DNA from: Torymus aiolomorphi
Taxonomy: Eukaryota; Arthropoda; Insecta; Hymenoptera; Torymidae
Direction: 5' to 3'
Length of the DNA stretch: 64,000 bases
Assembly: GCA_036365515.1 (NCBI GenBank)
Contig: CM070873.1
Span: 69,127,529 to 69,191,528 of the forward strand
Position numbers and translations under genes: made by a program. The stretch's first letter is position 1. Each line of letters starts with the position of its first letter. Shown here in pieces: positions 35,940 through 49,420 of the stretch. A model generated the notes under the pieces. That model had not been told where the DNA came from and did no database searches. It saw only the letters and a program-made list of their open reading frames with translations.

Positions 35940-36400
35940 CACACATACACTCAACTAAACTCAATACTTACTCCGCCACTCTCCGGCACATACAGAATTT
36001 CCAAAGCACTCAGAGAGTTTATTACGCGTACACGCGAAACAGGTGGTTAGGTTGAGGGACGTTAAGGAAAGAGCGCAGATCAGCATGTGGTCACCGCGCA
36101 TGAGAAAGGAACTTCATATGCGCTTAAGCGCCTAACAACGCGCCGCGTATAGGTGTATACATTTATAATATATGTGTGTGTGTTCCGAGCTGTGGTTTGT
36201 CGCGTGCACGTTCACGGCCGGTTATGCGCGCCGGAGACGACGAAAATCCCCGCGTAAAATATTATTCGGGTGGGGGCTCGAAGTGCGCCATTTATTTAAT
36301 GTAATTAAACGCGAATTTTCGAGATCTTTATTAATTGTACGAGAATTACAGTATAAGTGAAAATTCTGAAAATCTATGAAATAAAGTTTGGTCATTTCTT
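35940..36400. other. Skew island 11b (weak right shoulder)
   Basis: 35941-36000 has about 20 C and 4 G. 36181-36240 has about 22 G and 16 C. Confidence 0.35.
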
Positions 36401-36599
36401 TATGTAAGTGTAAGGGTTAATTCTGACATTTATAGTGAAAATAAAGTAAATAAATTTACAATTTAAAATAATATATTAAACTTTAAGTTTTTCAACAACT
36501 TGAATATTACGTTTCTTCTATTGGTTGATTAATCAAAACTTACAAAACTCAAAAATCTTCATCTGAAACTCTGCGAAACTACTTTATTAGCCTCGTAAT

Positions 36600-37010
36600 T
36601 AAGCGCGGTAACCCCGGCTTGGAAATGACGCGCTCGACTCTATACTTATACTTCGTTCTTCGGCTGGGCGCTACCGGCGGGCTCGTCCGATCGGATAAAC
36701 TCGTTAAGATATTCAGAGTTTCATTAGCCGCTAATAATCTCCTCGCCCCCACCTTCTCGATCTATATCGCAACCCGTGCGATGTGCATCGCCGATGCATC
36801 GACCTGGAGAGCGCGTTTAGGAGTGAGAGATTTTTGGGGATCCGTTGGGTTCCCTGTCGAGGTGGAAGGTGAAAAAGTGGTTGATAAGAGAAGAGCAAGG
36901 GCGCAAACATGAAGGAATACGAGAGAAGTGAGGAAAAAAGTGAACGTGTTGCTGTTACTCATTGTATGTTGGTACGAAGAGATAAGAAAGATTGTGTTGG
37001 TAATGGCATG
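36600..37010. other. Skew island 12
   Basis: 36721-36780 has about 23 C and 8 G. 36841-36900 has about 23 G and 7 C. The transition is compact, within about 60 bp. Confidence 0.45.
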
Positions 37011-37499
37011 AAGTTTCTGTATGTACTAAGATCAATGTTAGTAGTCTAACTTTCGTGTAAATAGTCAAACAAATATTAAAAATTAAACGTTGCTTTTAAC
37101 CGGTTAATAAATCTGAACTGTCTCTGTACGAAATAATATCTAGTAATATTCGACTAAATGGTAATAATCACTTATATCCATGTTCAATCTAAATAACGAA
37201 ATTGTCAACTCTATAACAAAGTAATTTCTGAAATAAATATTGAATTGTTTGGATAAGAACAAATAATTAACGGGCTCAGTATTTCATCGTCTTTATTTAC
37301 ATAGACCTGACTATATAATTGATACTATTTGTTTAAAATAAAAACAGTCAAATGTAGACACACATATAATGTATAATTATCATAGTAAACTCACACTCGT
37401 GCAAGAATCATTTTTATCGCACTAGTATCGCAAAGTACAAAAAAACTCCCTTCTGAACTTATGCTCATAACAAATTTCCATAAATTTATCCATCAAATA

Positions 37500-38045
37500 T
37501 ACATTTCAATCCACGTAACACTTTTCAGAACAACCAAAACTTTGAAACCCCCAAAACACTTCTACCAGAAAACCATGCCAAACAACCTACAACCTGCATT
37601 ACACGCATAATTAGAGCTAGAAAGTGTAAAACGGCATATAGCACACCCTAAAAACATCTTCTCCCCTCACTCACTCGCTCTCTACCGACGAATTATGGGA
37701 CCGCGAGGAATTCATTTCCCCCAACGAGAAGCGCGGCGAATTTCATTAGGGTTCGTAATCAGACTCGTTCGCATCTCTCGACAGTGCTGCACAAATCAAA
37801 AGTTGGTCTAACGCGAGCGAACGAGCGTTCACTAGCCAAAAGTGCCGCGCGGATTTTCGTAATTTCGGCGCGCCGGGCCGCTGCGCGCAACTCCGCCGCG
37901 AATCAAGAGTACAGCGAATATAATTTGTAAACTAATTTCGCCCGCATGACCTTTGCGACCAAGTTTTTTGGCTTTGGAGCGTGACCGAAGTTGTTTCATA
38001 TTAGTTAATTTCGCGGGGGGAGGGGAATTTCATTGATAACATTCA
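37500..38045. other. Skew island 13
   Basis: 37501-37560 has about 19 C and 3 G. The core 37790-37900 contains GGCGCGCCGGGCCGCTGCGC. 37981-38040 has about 18 G and 7 C, with a G6 run. Confidence 0.5.
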
Positions 38046-39600
38046 AATATTGGTTATTGATATTTTTTACTTTATCTAATGTAACTTTATATATATGCAT
38101 ATTTTATTATTTTCATTGTTCCGATCGATTATACTTACATACATGCGCTTTTTAGATGTACTTTTACTTTAGTTATAATTTTATAAACTTAGAAAAAATA
38201 ACTCAGAACATTTTTTTTTCTTTTGTATACCCTGCACAACAACGCTGTCGTTTCTTCTGTAAAAATAATACGAGCTAAAACATTAAATTTTTAAAAATAG
38301 TATAAGCTGTACATAACTCTTGTAATACCAACATTGTTTGTTATAATCCGTAATTTATAAATAAAATTTATCTCTAACCGACAATTCAAACTTTATTGAA
38401 TAAATAATCAAGAAAATAATAAAATGAAACTAAGTAAATCAAAAATAGAACGTTGAGAACTTGAAAATAGTCGCTTCAAATCGATTTTTCTGGCACAACA
38501 ACATACATTTCTTTTTACGATTGATTTATTTATAGTTGACTTGCTCCGATGTTGTACTCGCTTACATCATGCTTCCGGTAAAGAAACCTTTTAAGAGCTC
38601 AGGTTCTTCTACCCTTGAAAATATAATGCGTTTCTTGTGTATTTGGACAACTGTTTGTTTTGTTAATCAATTTTCCAAATGGATTAACAATTTGAGCTAG
38701 TGATAAATTTTTTGATATAGTATTTGTCAAATAAAGTTATTTTAAAATAAAAAATAATATATAAAATAACAAGACATTTAGGTATAACAGAACACGATTA
38801 AAAAAATAATTGTGATATCTTCTTTCTTCCAATTTTACAATCATAATTTCAAATTGTATCGAAAAATTTCATTACTTCACATTTTTCAACGTATGATATA
38901 AAATATGATACCACGACATTTAATTTTATATCCGCATTCCTTCACGGACCAAATACTCGACTACAACTGTGACACGCGAGATAAGTGCCAGACACTATAT
39001 CGATCGGAGTTTAATTAGAGCGGCGAAAGGGCAATTACTGCGCACGCGTGTAGTGTGCTCTCGCGATCGAGTTTTCGCGGAAAAGCCGCGTGCTATTAGG
39101 TAATTTAATAATCCGATAATGAGCAAGTGCCACGACGGCCGGCTGAAATTTACCTACATACACATGAGTTCCACTACATAGTCGTCGTCAACGCGAACAA
39201 TAATTTTTGCCGCTGACGAAACGTCGTCGAAAAGTAATTTTATGGACCCGCGCCAGGAGTTGTTAGTGCGCTAGTGCTATTCGCGGGAATATGTTAATGC
39301 CGTTGGAATTTTATTGATTTAACAGTAAGAGGAAGAAGAGGGAGGAGGAGGAGGAGGAGGTTGTGAGTCACCGACTGTTTTTTTTATTGATTTCTAATGC
39401 AAAGTATTAGAGGGTGCTACTATAGGTACATGTGTTGTCAACACCATTATTGAATGATATGCCGAAATGAAGGCGTAGATTATATAAGAAAACTCACTTG
39501 CATTGTTTCAAGATGAATAATGTTACACATTCAAAATAATTCTTTTTAATTTATGAAGAAAAAAAATGCTTACTCCATCACTCTTGCAATAACGCTTTCA
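38046..39600. other. AT-rich unassigned sequence with one CG patch
   Basis: No gene recognised. A CG-richer patch lies at 38990-39300, followed by a (GGA)n run at about 39334-39360. It may be a degraded or minor island. Confidence 0.4.
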
Positions 39601-40450
39601 CTTTTCCTCGGAATACAATTTCAGTTTCCCAGAAGCGCATAGTAAAATTTTCTCGCGGATAATTAATTACACGGCCATATCATATTCAACAAGAAAAACC
39701 AACTCCTCTCGCAAAATTCGTTTGTTACACCGACGACAATTATTGCGTCAGCGAGTTGGGCTTGTACGCGCACATCAATTCATAACTTTTTTTCCCAAGA
39801 AAGCCTTAGAGGAATTCTTTCCACGGTATACACACAAGATTCCGTACAAATCATGCAAATTATCCCATTAAAAAACATAGAATATCCCCCCGCCCGCCCC
39901 CGCCCCCCGCACGCGAAATGTTGCGCAAGATGAATTCGTCCGCTTATAATCCGCCCAACTCTCCAACTTTTTTCCCTCTGGCAAAAATGAAAATTCCTTT
40001 GTTTCGCGTCCTGTTCTAATTAGGCGTGGTGGACACGGGGGGAACGGGTTCAGCCTATATACGCCGAAGATAAGAAACTTTCTCGATTTATCGCTGATTC
40101 GGCGCGGTCCGCTGGCTCCTTAAATTGCGCGACCGTCTCCCCGCCATCGATGTAAAAAAAGCTGCGTGTAGAGAGTAAGAGAGAGAGACGCTAATGTAGG
40201 CGAAGTTTCCGGGGATATACTCCCGGGTTCGTTTATCACGCGTCGTTTTGCCGTCGAGAGTGTAACCCTTCTGACGGCTTGAAAAATCGGCCGAAAATTG
40301 CGTGCGTCGAGCAAAGTTTGGGAGGCGGTTGAAGACGGTATAGGGTCGTGGTATGCGGATGAAGTTTTTTGATAGAATCGACGGGCTATTTTTTTATTAT
40401 AAAGAGGCGCTGTTGAGGCGAATCTAAAGTTTCGTGATTAATCGACGGTC
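39601..40450. other. Skew island 14
   Basis: 39661-39720 has about 16 C and 5 G, and a C-rich tract lies near 39889-39911. 40321-40380 has about 24 G and 5 C. Confidence 0.45.
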
Positions 40451-40919
40451 CATCGTGCTTTGTTTGCATAGAGTGAGGATAAGTGGTCGCGTGCTATAGC
40501 GAAGCGAAGTAATTTTAATTTTGTTATACCATTAATTTTACTCAAAGTTTATAACAGAAAAATATAGATGCATGAAATCGAAAAATATTTTCTACAACCT
40601 CGAAAATTTGTATAAAATTACAAGTTCTTTTATAAAATATTGTTGTATAAATCTATAGTAAAATTTGCTTATTTTTCTTTTATCTTATATATAAAACGAT
40701 TGTTTTTGCAATCACTAATAATTTTTCGTTACTATTAATAAGCTATTAAAAAAATCATGTTATAATAGCAAAATGTAAGGTAAGATATAATTATATATGC
40801 ATTAGAACGTCAAATAATAAAATCATCCTCTTTATTTAATATTTTTTCAAAAATATCTTCCAAGAAATGAGAGATCACTAAATAAAATATTAATCCGTTT
40901 CTATTTGACTATACGCAGA

Positions 40920-41379
40920 CGATTAAACTAAAAGCTATCCACTCATAATTCATACAATCATCTTTAATGCCAACAAGAATACGACCAGCAAAAAAGGGAG
41001 CGGAAACAAAACTTCGCGCGCGAATGCCCATTAAAAAAAAAAGAAGGCGAGGTCGTCGTCGCAGTCGTCGCTGCCTTTGCCGCCGCCGTCTGGTTTGATG
41101 AACTTTCTTGCATTTATTAAATATAAATTCGTTCGCGCACACGCGCCTTAGACGTCCAGACGACGACGACACACCCACCCGAGATAACAATGAGCGCGAG
41201 CTCGCTAGGAACGGAGCATCTGGAGGTGGGAGGGGAAGGCAATATAGTAGCGACTCTCCGAATGCACAATATATACATATACTCACACAGCAGACACACG
41301 TGTGCATATACACACGTCCCGAGTCTCTACCCACACTGGGCGAAATTAGCAGGTATTCCGGTTACCCCGAGTATATATA

Positions 41380-41437
<58 letters not shown>

Positions 41438-41960
41438 GCTTGCGCATCCCGCCTCTCCCATGCGTTTTGGCAAGCCAAGGGAGTGCCGATATTAATTCGC
41501 CCGTTAGCACTATATATCGTCGCCGCTGCCGCCGCCGCAGCCGAAAAACGTCACGGGCAATTTCGTGGATTTCCCGTGTGATATATATTAAACGATCCGC
41601 CGAGCGCGTGAATAACGCCCCCCGAAATTCGTTCACGCCTCTGCTTCTATATGCTTATGTGTATGTTAGCTGCATGGTCGTGACGAATCTCTTTTGCCGC
41701 GGGCGCGCGCGCGCGCGAGTATTACGCTGGATTTGGTCCCATTTGTGCGACGCGTAATTGGGCATTTTGAGCGTGCGCGAGCGCAGGGAAATTCGCGGTG
41801 ATGCATAGTTTGTCCGGGAGTTGCGGGAACGACTCTGTGGACTAGAGAGCGTGGATAATCCGAGTGACAGCAGTGAATTTTATGTGATTTTTGGGGGATT
41901 TTGGAGCGAAATAGGTGAATATTTCATGTGAATATTTTGAGGGGAAAATTTGAGGAATAT
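40920..41960. other. Skew island 15 with (TA)n
   Basis: 40921-40980 has about 13 C and 4 G. 41881-41940 has about 17 G and 2 C. The core includes GTCGTCGTCGCAGTCGTCGC near 41051, a perfect (TA)n at 41382-41432 and a (CG)n-like GCGCGCGCGCGCG at about 41704. Frames of 141 and 157 codons here cross simple repeats. 40451-40919 is AT-rich and empty. Confidence 0.45.
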
Positions 41961-42439
41961 GCTGTGTTTTTTTGTTGGGTGCGAAGGTTTTGCAAGTCAT
42001 AAATTTGCAGTGTACAATAGAATCAAGAGACGTATAAATTTTTTCATTTGGACAGAATTTCATTATGCGAACTACATTTATTTATTTTTTTTTTAACGTA
42101 AACCTATACGTTATGCAAATCGTGAACATTTAATAAAATTTATTTTTCTTGTTCGTATAGCTTATTCTCCAATATTGGTTTCTATAAGTGACCATAATAT
42201 AACATAGCTATTAAAATAAATTTGATTTGAATAACCTCTGTAACGTCGACAGACTTTACCCTCGTGTAACGTTGAAATCCCTTCGAACAAGGCAAATAGA
42301 CGTCATCGAGATTGCACTTGAAGTGTTTCAAGCATTTGAAGAGGATTACTTCCATATCTATATCTCTTCATAAAACGCTGTCCGATATTATGCATACATA
42401 ATACGCAGATAACTATGTGAAAACATTTTTTTTCCTATA

Positions 42440-43000
42440 CCAGAACACCATTACAACACCCTTTCAGCCCTCTACCAAGTCCCAATTTCAATAATAATTC
42501 ACCGATTAAACGCTGTCACAGCATACTGCGCAGCCAACTTTCAGCAACTCACCGTCCTGATGAACAATACCACCCAAGCAAGCTCACTCTATTAAACAAT
42601 TACGCGCTCGACGCGACGTCGCAAAAAAGGGACCAATTCATCACTTCCACATAAAGCCACTGCGCTCGCGCGGGAAAAACAAAGAGGCAAAAGATCCCCG
42701 AGATAATCTCTCTCTTTCTCTCTCCGCGCGTATAGTCATCTCCTCCGCGACGAGTCCGCGCGTATTGCTGGAATGAATAATAATCCGAGCGACTTGGTAG
42801 GTTCGCGTGTATATATATAGGTATTTGCGCTGACGACGCTGGACTTCCATTCTTCAATTTCCGCCATGGTGGTTTCGTCGCGTGCATCCAGCACGTGGAT
42901 TATTGTCGCCGGGGAGCGAATGGCGGAGGTAGTTGCGGACGGGCTGGGTCATTACGATTTGTTGGGAAATGAAAATGGTGTAATTTTGTGAATAAGGTAC
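42440..43000. other. Skew island 16
   Basis: 42481-42540 has about 18 C and 7 G. 42901-42960 has about 25 G and 10 C. 41961-42439 to its left is AT-rich with nothing recognised. Confidence 0.45.
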
Positions 43001-43160
43001 ACTGTAATTCAGTCGAATTGATTTCGCAGCGTGTGATGTCTTTTGAATTGTTTATTTTATATTGATTATTATAATACATTTCATTGTATAATGACATCTA
43101 ACGTAGTATACGAAATTCTGGAAAGCGTCTTAAATTTTATTGTATTAAGTACTTACATAC

Positions 43161-43238
43161 CTTTCATTGCACTTTTACCGGAATATTTATTATTATTAAT
43201 GTACACAAATAGGACCATAACTTTTGATAGGAACTAAC
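43161..43238 (-). other. Putative recursive-splicing cryptic exon 3 (78 nt)
   Basis: It begins with the GTTAGT of ratchet site 3 and ends at AAAG|GTATGT (5' site at 43155-43160). Stops occur in all three frames. Confidence 0.4.
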
Positions 43239-43256
43239 CTGAAACAGAAAAACGAA
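43233..43256 (-). other. Candidate recursive splice site 3 (ratchet point)
   Basis: The minus strand reads TTCGTTTTTCTGTTTCAG then GTTAGTTCC, junction 43238/43239. The 3' half (continuous pyrimidine-rich tract, TTTCAG) is excellent. The 5' half GTTAGT departs from GTAAGT at one position. It sits in the AT-rich DNA just right of island 16. Confidence 0.55.
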
Positions 43257-43629
43257 TCAAATTAATTCTAGATATTTCATTTTTTACGTATATTTTTAAT
43301 ATATCTATACATATTATTAATAAATAATATAATAATTTTTCTTCAAAAATGCTTAACAAAAATAAAAATATATTCTATACGAAACCACTTGAGACGTAAA
43401 GAAGGAAGGAAAAAAAGGACGAAACGCTCAATTGACTCATTATTTTGCCAGACGGGTAGATAACGAAGATGATGGGTGCATTGTTGAGAAACGCGCGTAC
43501 ATCTATCTCCTGGTTACAAGATATTTGTGTATTCGATTCCCACGCAGCGAGTCGAGCTAACGACGGAAGTTTTTATGCACGCTCGCATGACGGAAAAAAG
43601 GGTGAAGGATTGTTAAAGAGGCGTTCTAC

Positions 43630-43802
<173 letters not shown>

Positions 43803-43920
43803 CTTACTCAGTGACACGACACGCGTGCGATGCTTTCCCGAGAGCACGTGCGCGCGCGTTAGGAAGTCGTTAACGCTCTCTAAGCGCGTTTTTCCTTTAT
43901 CGGAAGTCACGCGCGCGCTG

Positions 43921-45400
43921 AACCTGATGAAAGTTTAATTATTGTTAATAAAATGCAATTAATAGAAAGGTATATGGGTGATTATGAAGACTAATTGTAC
44001 GGGGAAGGAATTTCCTCGTAAAAATGTAATTATACTGCGAAAATCAGGACGATCTCGCGGGAAGTGGCGATCGTAAAAATTGCACTGACAATGCAATGAG
44101 TGAATGTAATTTTTCATGAAATTAGAGATAATTGTGTGACCGTAAATCGCTAGTGTAATTTTTTCACATTTTTTTCAAAGTTTCGCGGCTGGTCTTCTAC
44201 GTAATATTTAAAAAAAAATCTACTTTTCGTACATTATATAAACTATTTTTTCGTTAATCACACTTCCATTAAAAAACTGCTAAATATTTTATGAAGCATG
44301 AAAAACTTTATTTGTTATTATTATTAGTATAGTAATAAATAATGTTCCAAACACTATATATATCTTAGGGGAAAATTTGATTTCGCGCTAGATACGATTA
44401 GGCGTACGAGAAGCGACGTTGTTGATGCACGCCAGGATAATCTGATTGGGATTGCATTTACGCTTGATCGAATGAAATTCCCACGAGAAGCCTCTTAAAG
44501 GACCGCGAATTTACCACTCAATTACAACATGTCGACATGTATGTAGTCAGCGAATTACCGCCGCGCGGGCGCGCGCTTCTGCGCTGCAATAATTATCACT
44601 AATTTAGATCGATACGCCTACCAGCCAGAAATTATTACAGAATTATGCGGAGTAATATGGCTTTATGGGACCTACTCCTTTTTATTTTATTTTATTTTAC
44701 TGGTTCACGTGATGATTACTTTTGGTAATACTTAGATTTAGTTGTATGCCATAAAAAAAGTCCTTATCGAATACTAAATCTTGCTTATACAAGTCAGAAA
44801 AAAAATTTAACTTCAGATGCCAGATTATTTGAGAACTTATATTTTCTCTTTTTTCTTTTTTTTAAATACATAAGACACACTGAGTACCATTGAGTATTTC
44901 AACTGCGCTATAATTACTAAGAACTTTCAATCGTCGAAAGGCAGTCATTGTCAATGCTTTCAAAAATAGACCTTTCTACACTTGAAAAGAAAAACTCGAA
45001 GAACTCCCGTACTATACAGAGTCGTTTAAATAGACATTAAGTGTTTTTAAGATTAAAGCAAAAGGGTTACAGATGAATCCAAACATAAAAAGCAAAAAGC
45101 CAATGATCTAGTTATTTTGCCTATACGTTTTACGTTAATTACTTTTCTCAGTAAAAAAAATCTACCATAAATGTTTTGAAATAAAATTTCTCACATCTTC
45201 ACATAAAGTCTACTTAAATACAAATTTATTTATATAAAACATCTCAACGACTCTTTATTATTATACAGTAATCATCATAATCTATTGCTTAACGGAAAAG
45301 TAATTAAAAACAAGAAAGAAACGACCAACGAGCAGAAAAAGAAAACATCGTAACGAGAAAGAAACTTCGAAGAAACTTGGCCAGGCACGGGCATCAATTA
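43921..45400. other. AT-rich unassigned sequence
   Basis: No gene recognised. A (TTTTA)n run lies at about 44681-44700, and a small CGCG patch at 44560-44590. Confidence 0.4.
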
Positions 45401-46180
45401 CGCTGTTTGGACAACTGACGGAACCGCGCTCCACTAAGCGATAAAACAGCATTCAAGCGCCTCCGCCTCCGCGAAAAAGCCAAGCAAAAAAAATACTCCT
45501 CCCCTCACTCTCTTTCGAGCTAACCCACTGCGGGGGCGCCGACGGCTGCGAGATAGGGAAACAGCTGCGAAAGAAAAAGGACGTCAAAAGTTGAGCGCCC
45601 CCGAGACGCGCGTCAGTCGTCTGGGCGTTCGATCCGTAAAGTAAGCTTCTGCCCGAATTTCGTGCGGGCCGGGCGACGCGCATCTCATCCGTGCGGGGCA
45701 AAAGTTCGTGTGCTAGGCAACAGCTCGCCATAATCGGCGTTTTAAGCTGGCGCGCAAGTCCGTTCTATTCCTGGCCGCGAGAGCCTCTGTTATCTAACCG
45801 ATCCAACTTTAAACTCGAGCGCTGAGAGAGTGAACATCAAACTGATACATCGACGTTTTTAGACGCCGGGAGTAAGAGAGAGTTGAGAGTTGGTCGAGGC
45901 TTTTGTTGCGGAGTGGATCCACTTGGCTTAATGGGCTGGAAAAGCTGCGCGTGTATATATGTATGTAAGAAGTATATATTCCTTGGGTGGACGATGTGTG
46001 TCTGCACGGAGTCTGGCCTAGTTTTTGTGCGTTTGTTTCCGATGGAGGAAATGGAAGAATAAAAGTAGTAGTAGTCGCACGTTGGGGTGGGATGAATTGG
46101 AAGGTATTTTGGGATGAGTTATGAAGGTTTATTTTTGCAGATTTTGGGAGAAAGAGAGGTGGAGGAAGTAAACGTTGATA
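45400..46180. other. Skew island 17
   Basis: 45421-45480 has about 23 C and 12 G. The core is 45540-45780. 46081-46140 has about 24 G and 1 C. Confidence 0.5.
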
Positions 46181-46854
46181 TGTTTCATCGAAATTAAAAA
46201 ACTTGATTAATAGTTTGAATGGGTCATAATAATAATTATTCGTGGCTTAGATGCTATGAAAACAAAAAACATGTCTTATTTTTGACAGTTTTATTGATGG
46301 AATGACGGTGCAAACTAAAGAATATACGCATTTAAAGTGAGATAAAAACCAACCTAAACAAATAATAAATTTTATATTTCAAAACATGCGTGAACCTAAG
46401 ATATTTATACATTTCTATACAGATTCTCGTATTAGACTTGAAAAAAACTATATAGAATGCCATTGTTAAAAGTTTTTGAGTCTAAAAACACTTGTTAATT
46501 AATGCTAATTAATTTGTGATTACTTAGTGTCTTTAAGCAGACTGGCATTCCGTGCATACTTAGCTTTCCTTTGCTAAATTCTAAGACTACAAGAATGGCA
46601 TAAGAAACAATAGAAAGTTTTCAATGTGCTTCTTGCGACCTCGTGAATGCATAATAAACGAATAAACATTCTGACTTTATAAACACGAAGAAAGTGCATA
46701 CACAAGCACCAACAAAGTTTAGAATAATCAAAATTCTCAGTACAGATATTAATTTGTAAATAAGAAACTCTTTCAATAATAAAAAAAAGTAATAGATTTT
46801 CAAGTACTAAAAAATTTATTCACCAGTTTTATGCTTTATCACAAAATTGACCTA
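46181..46854. other. AT-rich unassigned sequence
   Basis: Nothing recognised before the inverted-repeat element cluster that starts at 46855. Confidence 0.4.
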
Positions 46855-47397
46855 GATACACTCAGAAAAACGATCCTTCGGTAACAAAATAAAATTCCCC
46901 CTGAAAAAGTCTTCCTGCAATAAAAAGGACTTCCTCTCGCGCGGTAGAATTTGCCGTTTTGCGAATTCGATTACAGGAACTATGGTCTCCTGTTATAGGA
47001 GACTAATCCTCCTGCAGGTGGAGAATTTTACATTTTATTACAAGAATATTATGTATCAGTAATGGAGGAATGATATTTTGGGTCCTAGGTCCCCAAAACT
47101 CTATTTTATAAATATCATTAAATTGCAGTGTAAGACAAGTTTTATTGATAACAGATGACACTAGGACTACTATATAAATATTCAAAATAATTAAATTTTT
47201 ACATTAATTATTTATTTTTTTTTTGTTAATAATTATTATATAACGGAAGGAATTCCTCTTATCACGATGCAACATTTTACCAAGCGGATATTCCTCCTTC
47301 CATAGGAAGATATTTTCTTGGGCCTATTTTTAACTGAAAATCCTCCTCCGACAGGTAGATTCTCGTTGGTACAGGAAGATCGTTTTCTGAGTGTATC
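46855..47397. mobile_element. Hairpin-rich MITE with TACACTCAGAAAA ends
   Basis: The left end GATACACTCAGAAAAACGAT (46855) is mirrored by ATCGTTTTCTGAGTGTATC (ends 47397), one base shorter. The interior repeats small TCCT/AGGA hairpins (TCTCCTGTTATAGGAGA near 46990, CTTCCATAGGAAG near 47297). It is 543 bp and non-coding. Confidence 0.8.
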
Positions 47398-47428
47398 TTT
47401 AAACATCGATATACCTAGTAGATGAAGA

Positions 47429-47595
47429 GTACACTCGTTAACAACGTAATCTGAGAAGAATGTTTTTAAATTTTGACGAAGTGAAATTGGTGAAATTGGT
47501 TATTAAATGTACGTAACAAGAAATTCCACCGCACCAATTTGACTTTGTCAAAATTTGAAAAGATTCTTCTCAGATTACGTTGTTAACGAGTGTAC
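47429..47595. mobile_element. 167 bp foldback element, ~63 bp arms
   Basis: GTACACTCGTTAACAACGTA (47429) is exactly inverted at 47576-47595. The arms continue through ATCTGAGAAGAAT and AAATTTTGAC with about four mismatches in 63 bp. It is a very compact, well-preserved hairpin. Confidence 0.85.
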
Positions 47596-47606
47596 ATAAA
47601 ATTAAT

Positions 47607-48386
47607 ATCTGTGGCTTCCAGGAATAACGACCTAACCCACTTGGGGGTCAAAATTGAGTTAGCACCGGAATTTATACCTTCTAACTACCCTTTTTCATAT
47701 AGATTTGGTCCGGAAATCTGAAACGCGTTTAAAGAGCAAATATCAGCTAAGTGCATAACCACTTAACTGCACCTGTGCCCGGAAAAACCACTTAACTGAA
47801 TATTTATATTTAATTAAAAGCACCGTTTTGAAGTTAATACTACGCAATAAACAGATTATGACATACCTATTTTTATAGCAACAAAGATCAAAGGTAATAG
47901 ATAATAGAAGGTTACACAACAGCTTTGGTTGCCGGGCGATGGGGCGAGTGTGCATAAACAGTAACCGAGTAACGTTCGGTATTCGGTTTACCGAATTACG
48001 TTGACTTGACGCATATTCCGTTGGGAGACACATGCGTGCGAATGAATATTTAAAAAAGAATTCGTATTCTATGTTTTAAGTGTAGAAATAACTATGTTAT
48101 TTATCTTATTTGAACAATTTCCCTAAACCACTTAACTGCACAGTTACCGGAATAATGACTTAACTGCATTGTTTTGTTTGTTTATACAAAGAATAAAAAT
48201 GTATTCTAGCAGCTGATAGTGGGGTTCGAAAGATATTCGATACCTTTGTATATATGTTTACATTGTTATGACTCATCTCGCGCATTTCGATCTTACATAT
48301 GAAGTGTCATGAGAGAAATTTTAAAACGTCGATTTCTCGAAAACACGTACAAGTGGGTTAGGTCGTTATTCCGGGAAGCCACAGAT
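47607..48386. mobile_element. ~780 bp element whose terminal module is repeated inside
   Basis: The left end ATCTGTGGCTTCCAGGAATA with ACGACCTAACCCAC (47607-47640) is inverted at the right end (about 48353-48386). A diverged form of the inner part, GGAATAATGACTTAACTGCA (about 48148) or GGAAAAACCACTTAACTGAA (about 47781), recurs, preceded each time by CCACTTAACTGCAC (47759, 48128). These may be binding sites for a transposase supplied elsewhere. The 96-codon frame within has no motif. Confidence 0.75.
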
Positions 48387-48419
48387 ATATTAGTTATATA
48401 TTAATGTATTAGTATGTAC

Positions 48420-49030
48420 AGATACTTTTTCTATTTTCCATCAAACACATGTACTACAAAACAGAAGATACAACCAACCCCGCTGACACAGTATTAACAA
48501 CTCGGACACCTCGCTACACAGTATCCGCAAAAAAGAACCCATCAATAATCTATCGAAGCAGATCAAAGACGTACAATGAATTCCTAGCTAAGTAAGCCAC
48601 TCGCCTACACACAACACCAACGAGAAATCGCACCGAACCGCACTTGATTCTCTCTGGTATCAATAACAGCAGTAGCAGCGGTGGGCTGTGAGACCGACCT
48701 GAGCCGTGAAAAGAGCTCAGTCGGCGCGCGGTTTCTCGATGTATTAATAACTCCATGCGGTCTGCCGACTTTCCATCGGCGTGTCTGCAGCTTCCGCACG
48801 CGCCATCGACAAAGAAGCGCTTCGATGCAGTTTTGCTTTTCTGGCCTCGAGTCTTCGCTGGCGCGGATGTTTGATTGTTTTGTGTGGCGCGGTGTTGGGA
48901 TTGGCGAGCGGGAAGTGAATTTGGACGCGCGGATGGAAGATTCGGGGGTTTGTGTCTGCAGTGACGTGAGTCGATGGGAATTTGAATAGTGGAAAGGAAA
49001 TGTATGAAAGCTTGGTCTAGTTTCGATGAT
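48420..49030. other. Skew island 18
   Basis: 48421-48480 has about 15 C and 4 G. 48901-48960 has about 26 G and 8 C, and 48961-49020 about 21 G and 4 C. Confidence 0.5.
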
Positions 49031-49420
49031 GAGGTTTAATGTGTATGAATTATAGGGAATTGTTGGTCGTAAGTACTAGTCGGCACAATTGATAAACACT
49101 AGCAAATCAGATGTTTGAGTTGTACTATTAAGGTTATTAGATCGCGTTCCAGTAAACTATCCATGTGTTATTATACGATGGAGCTATACTTAGCCATGCT
49201 ACATCATTCATCCCAGATTTTAAGTGATGTATGTTTTGTGTATGGTTAAAAAATTGCCTTCAAAAAGAATGTAAGGGTGGTCTCATACCAGAAGATTCTG
49301 GTATAAGAATAACAAACAATGAATATTAGCACAATATGGATTGTGAAACCATGAAAAACCACACATATCATTGGTTAAAGACAATCTTCAAATTCCTATT
49401 CACGCAAATCTCTAATAAAT
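49031..49420. other. AT-rich unassigned sequence
   Basis: A palindrome, ATACCAGAAGATTCTGGTAT, lies near 49286. Nothing else recognised. Confidence 0.4.

Noticed and set aside
41108..41581. 157-codon plus frame
   Set aside because: Crosses the (TA)n repeat (Ile-Tyr run) and an Ala run from GCC repeats; overlaps another frame on the opposite strand.
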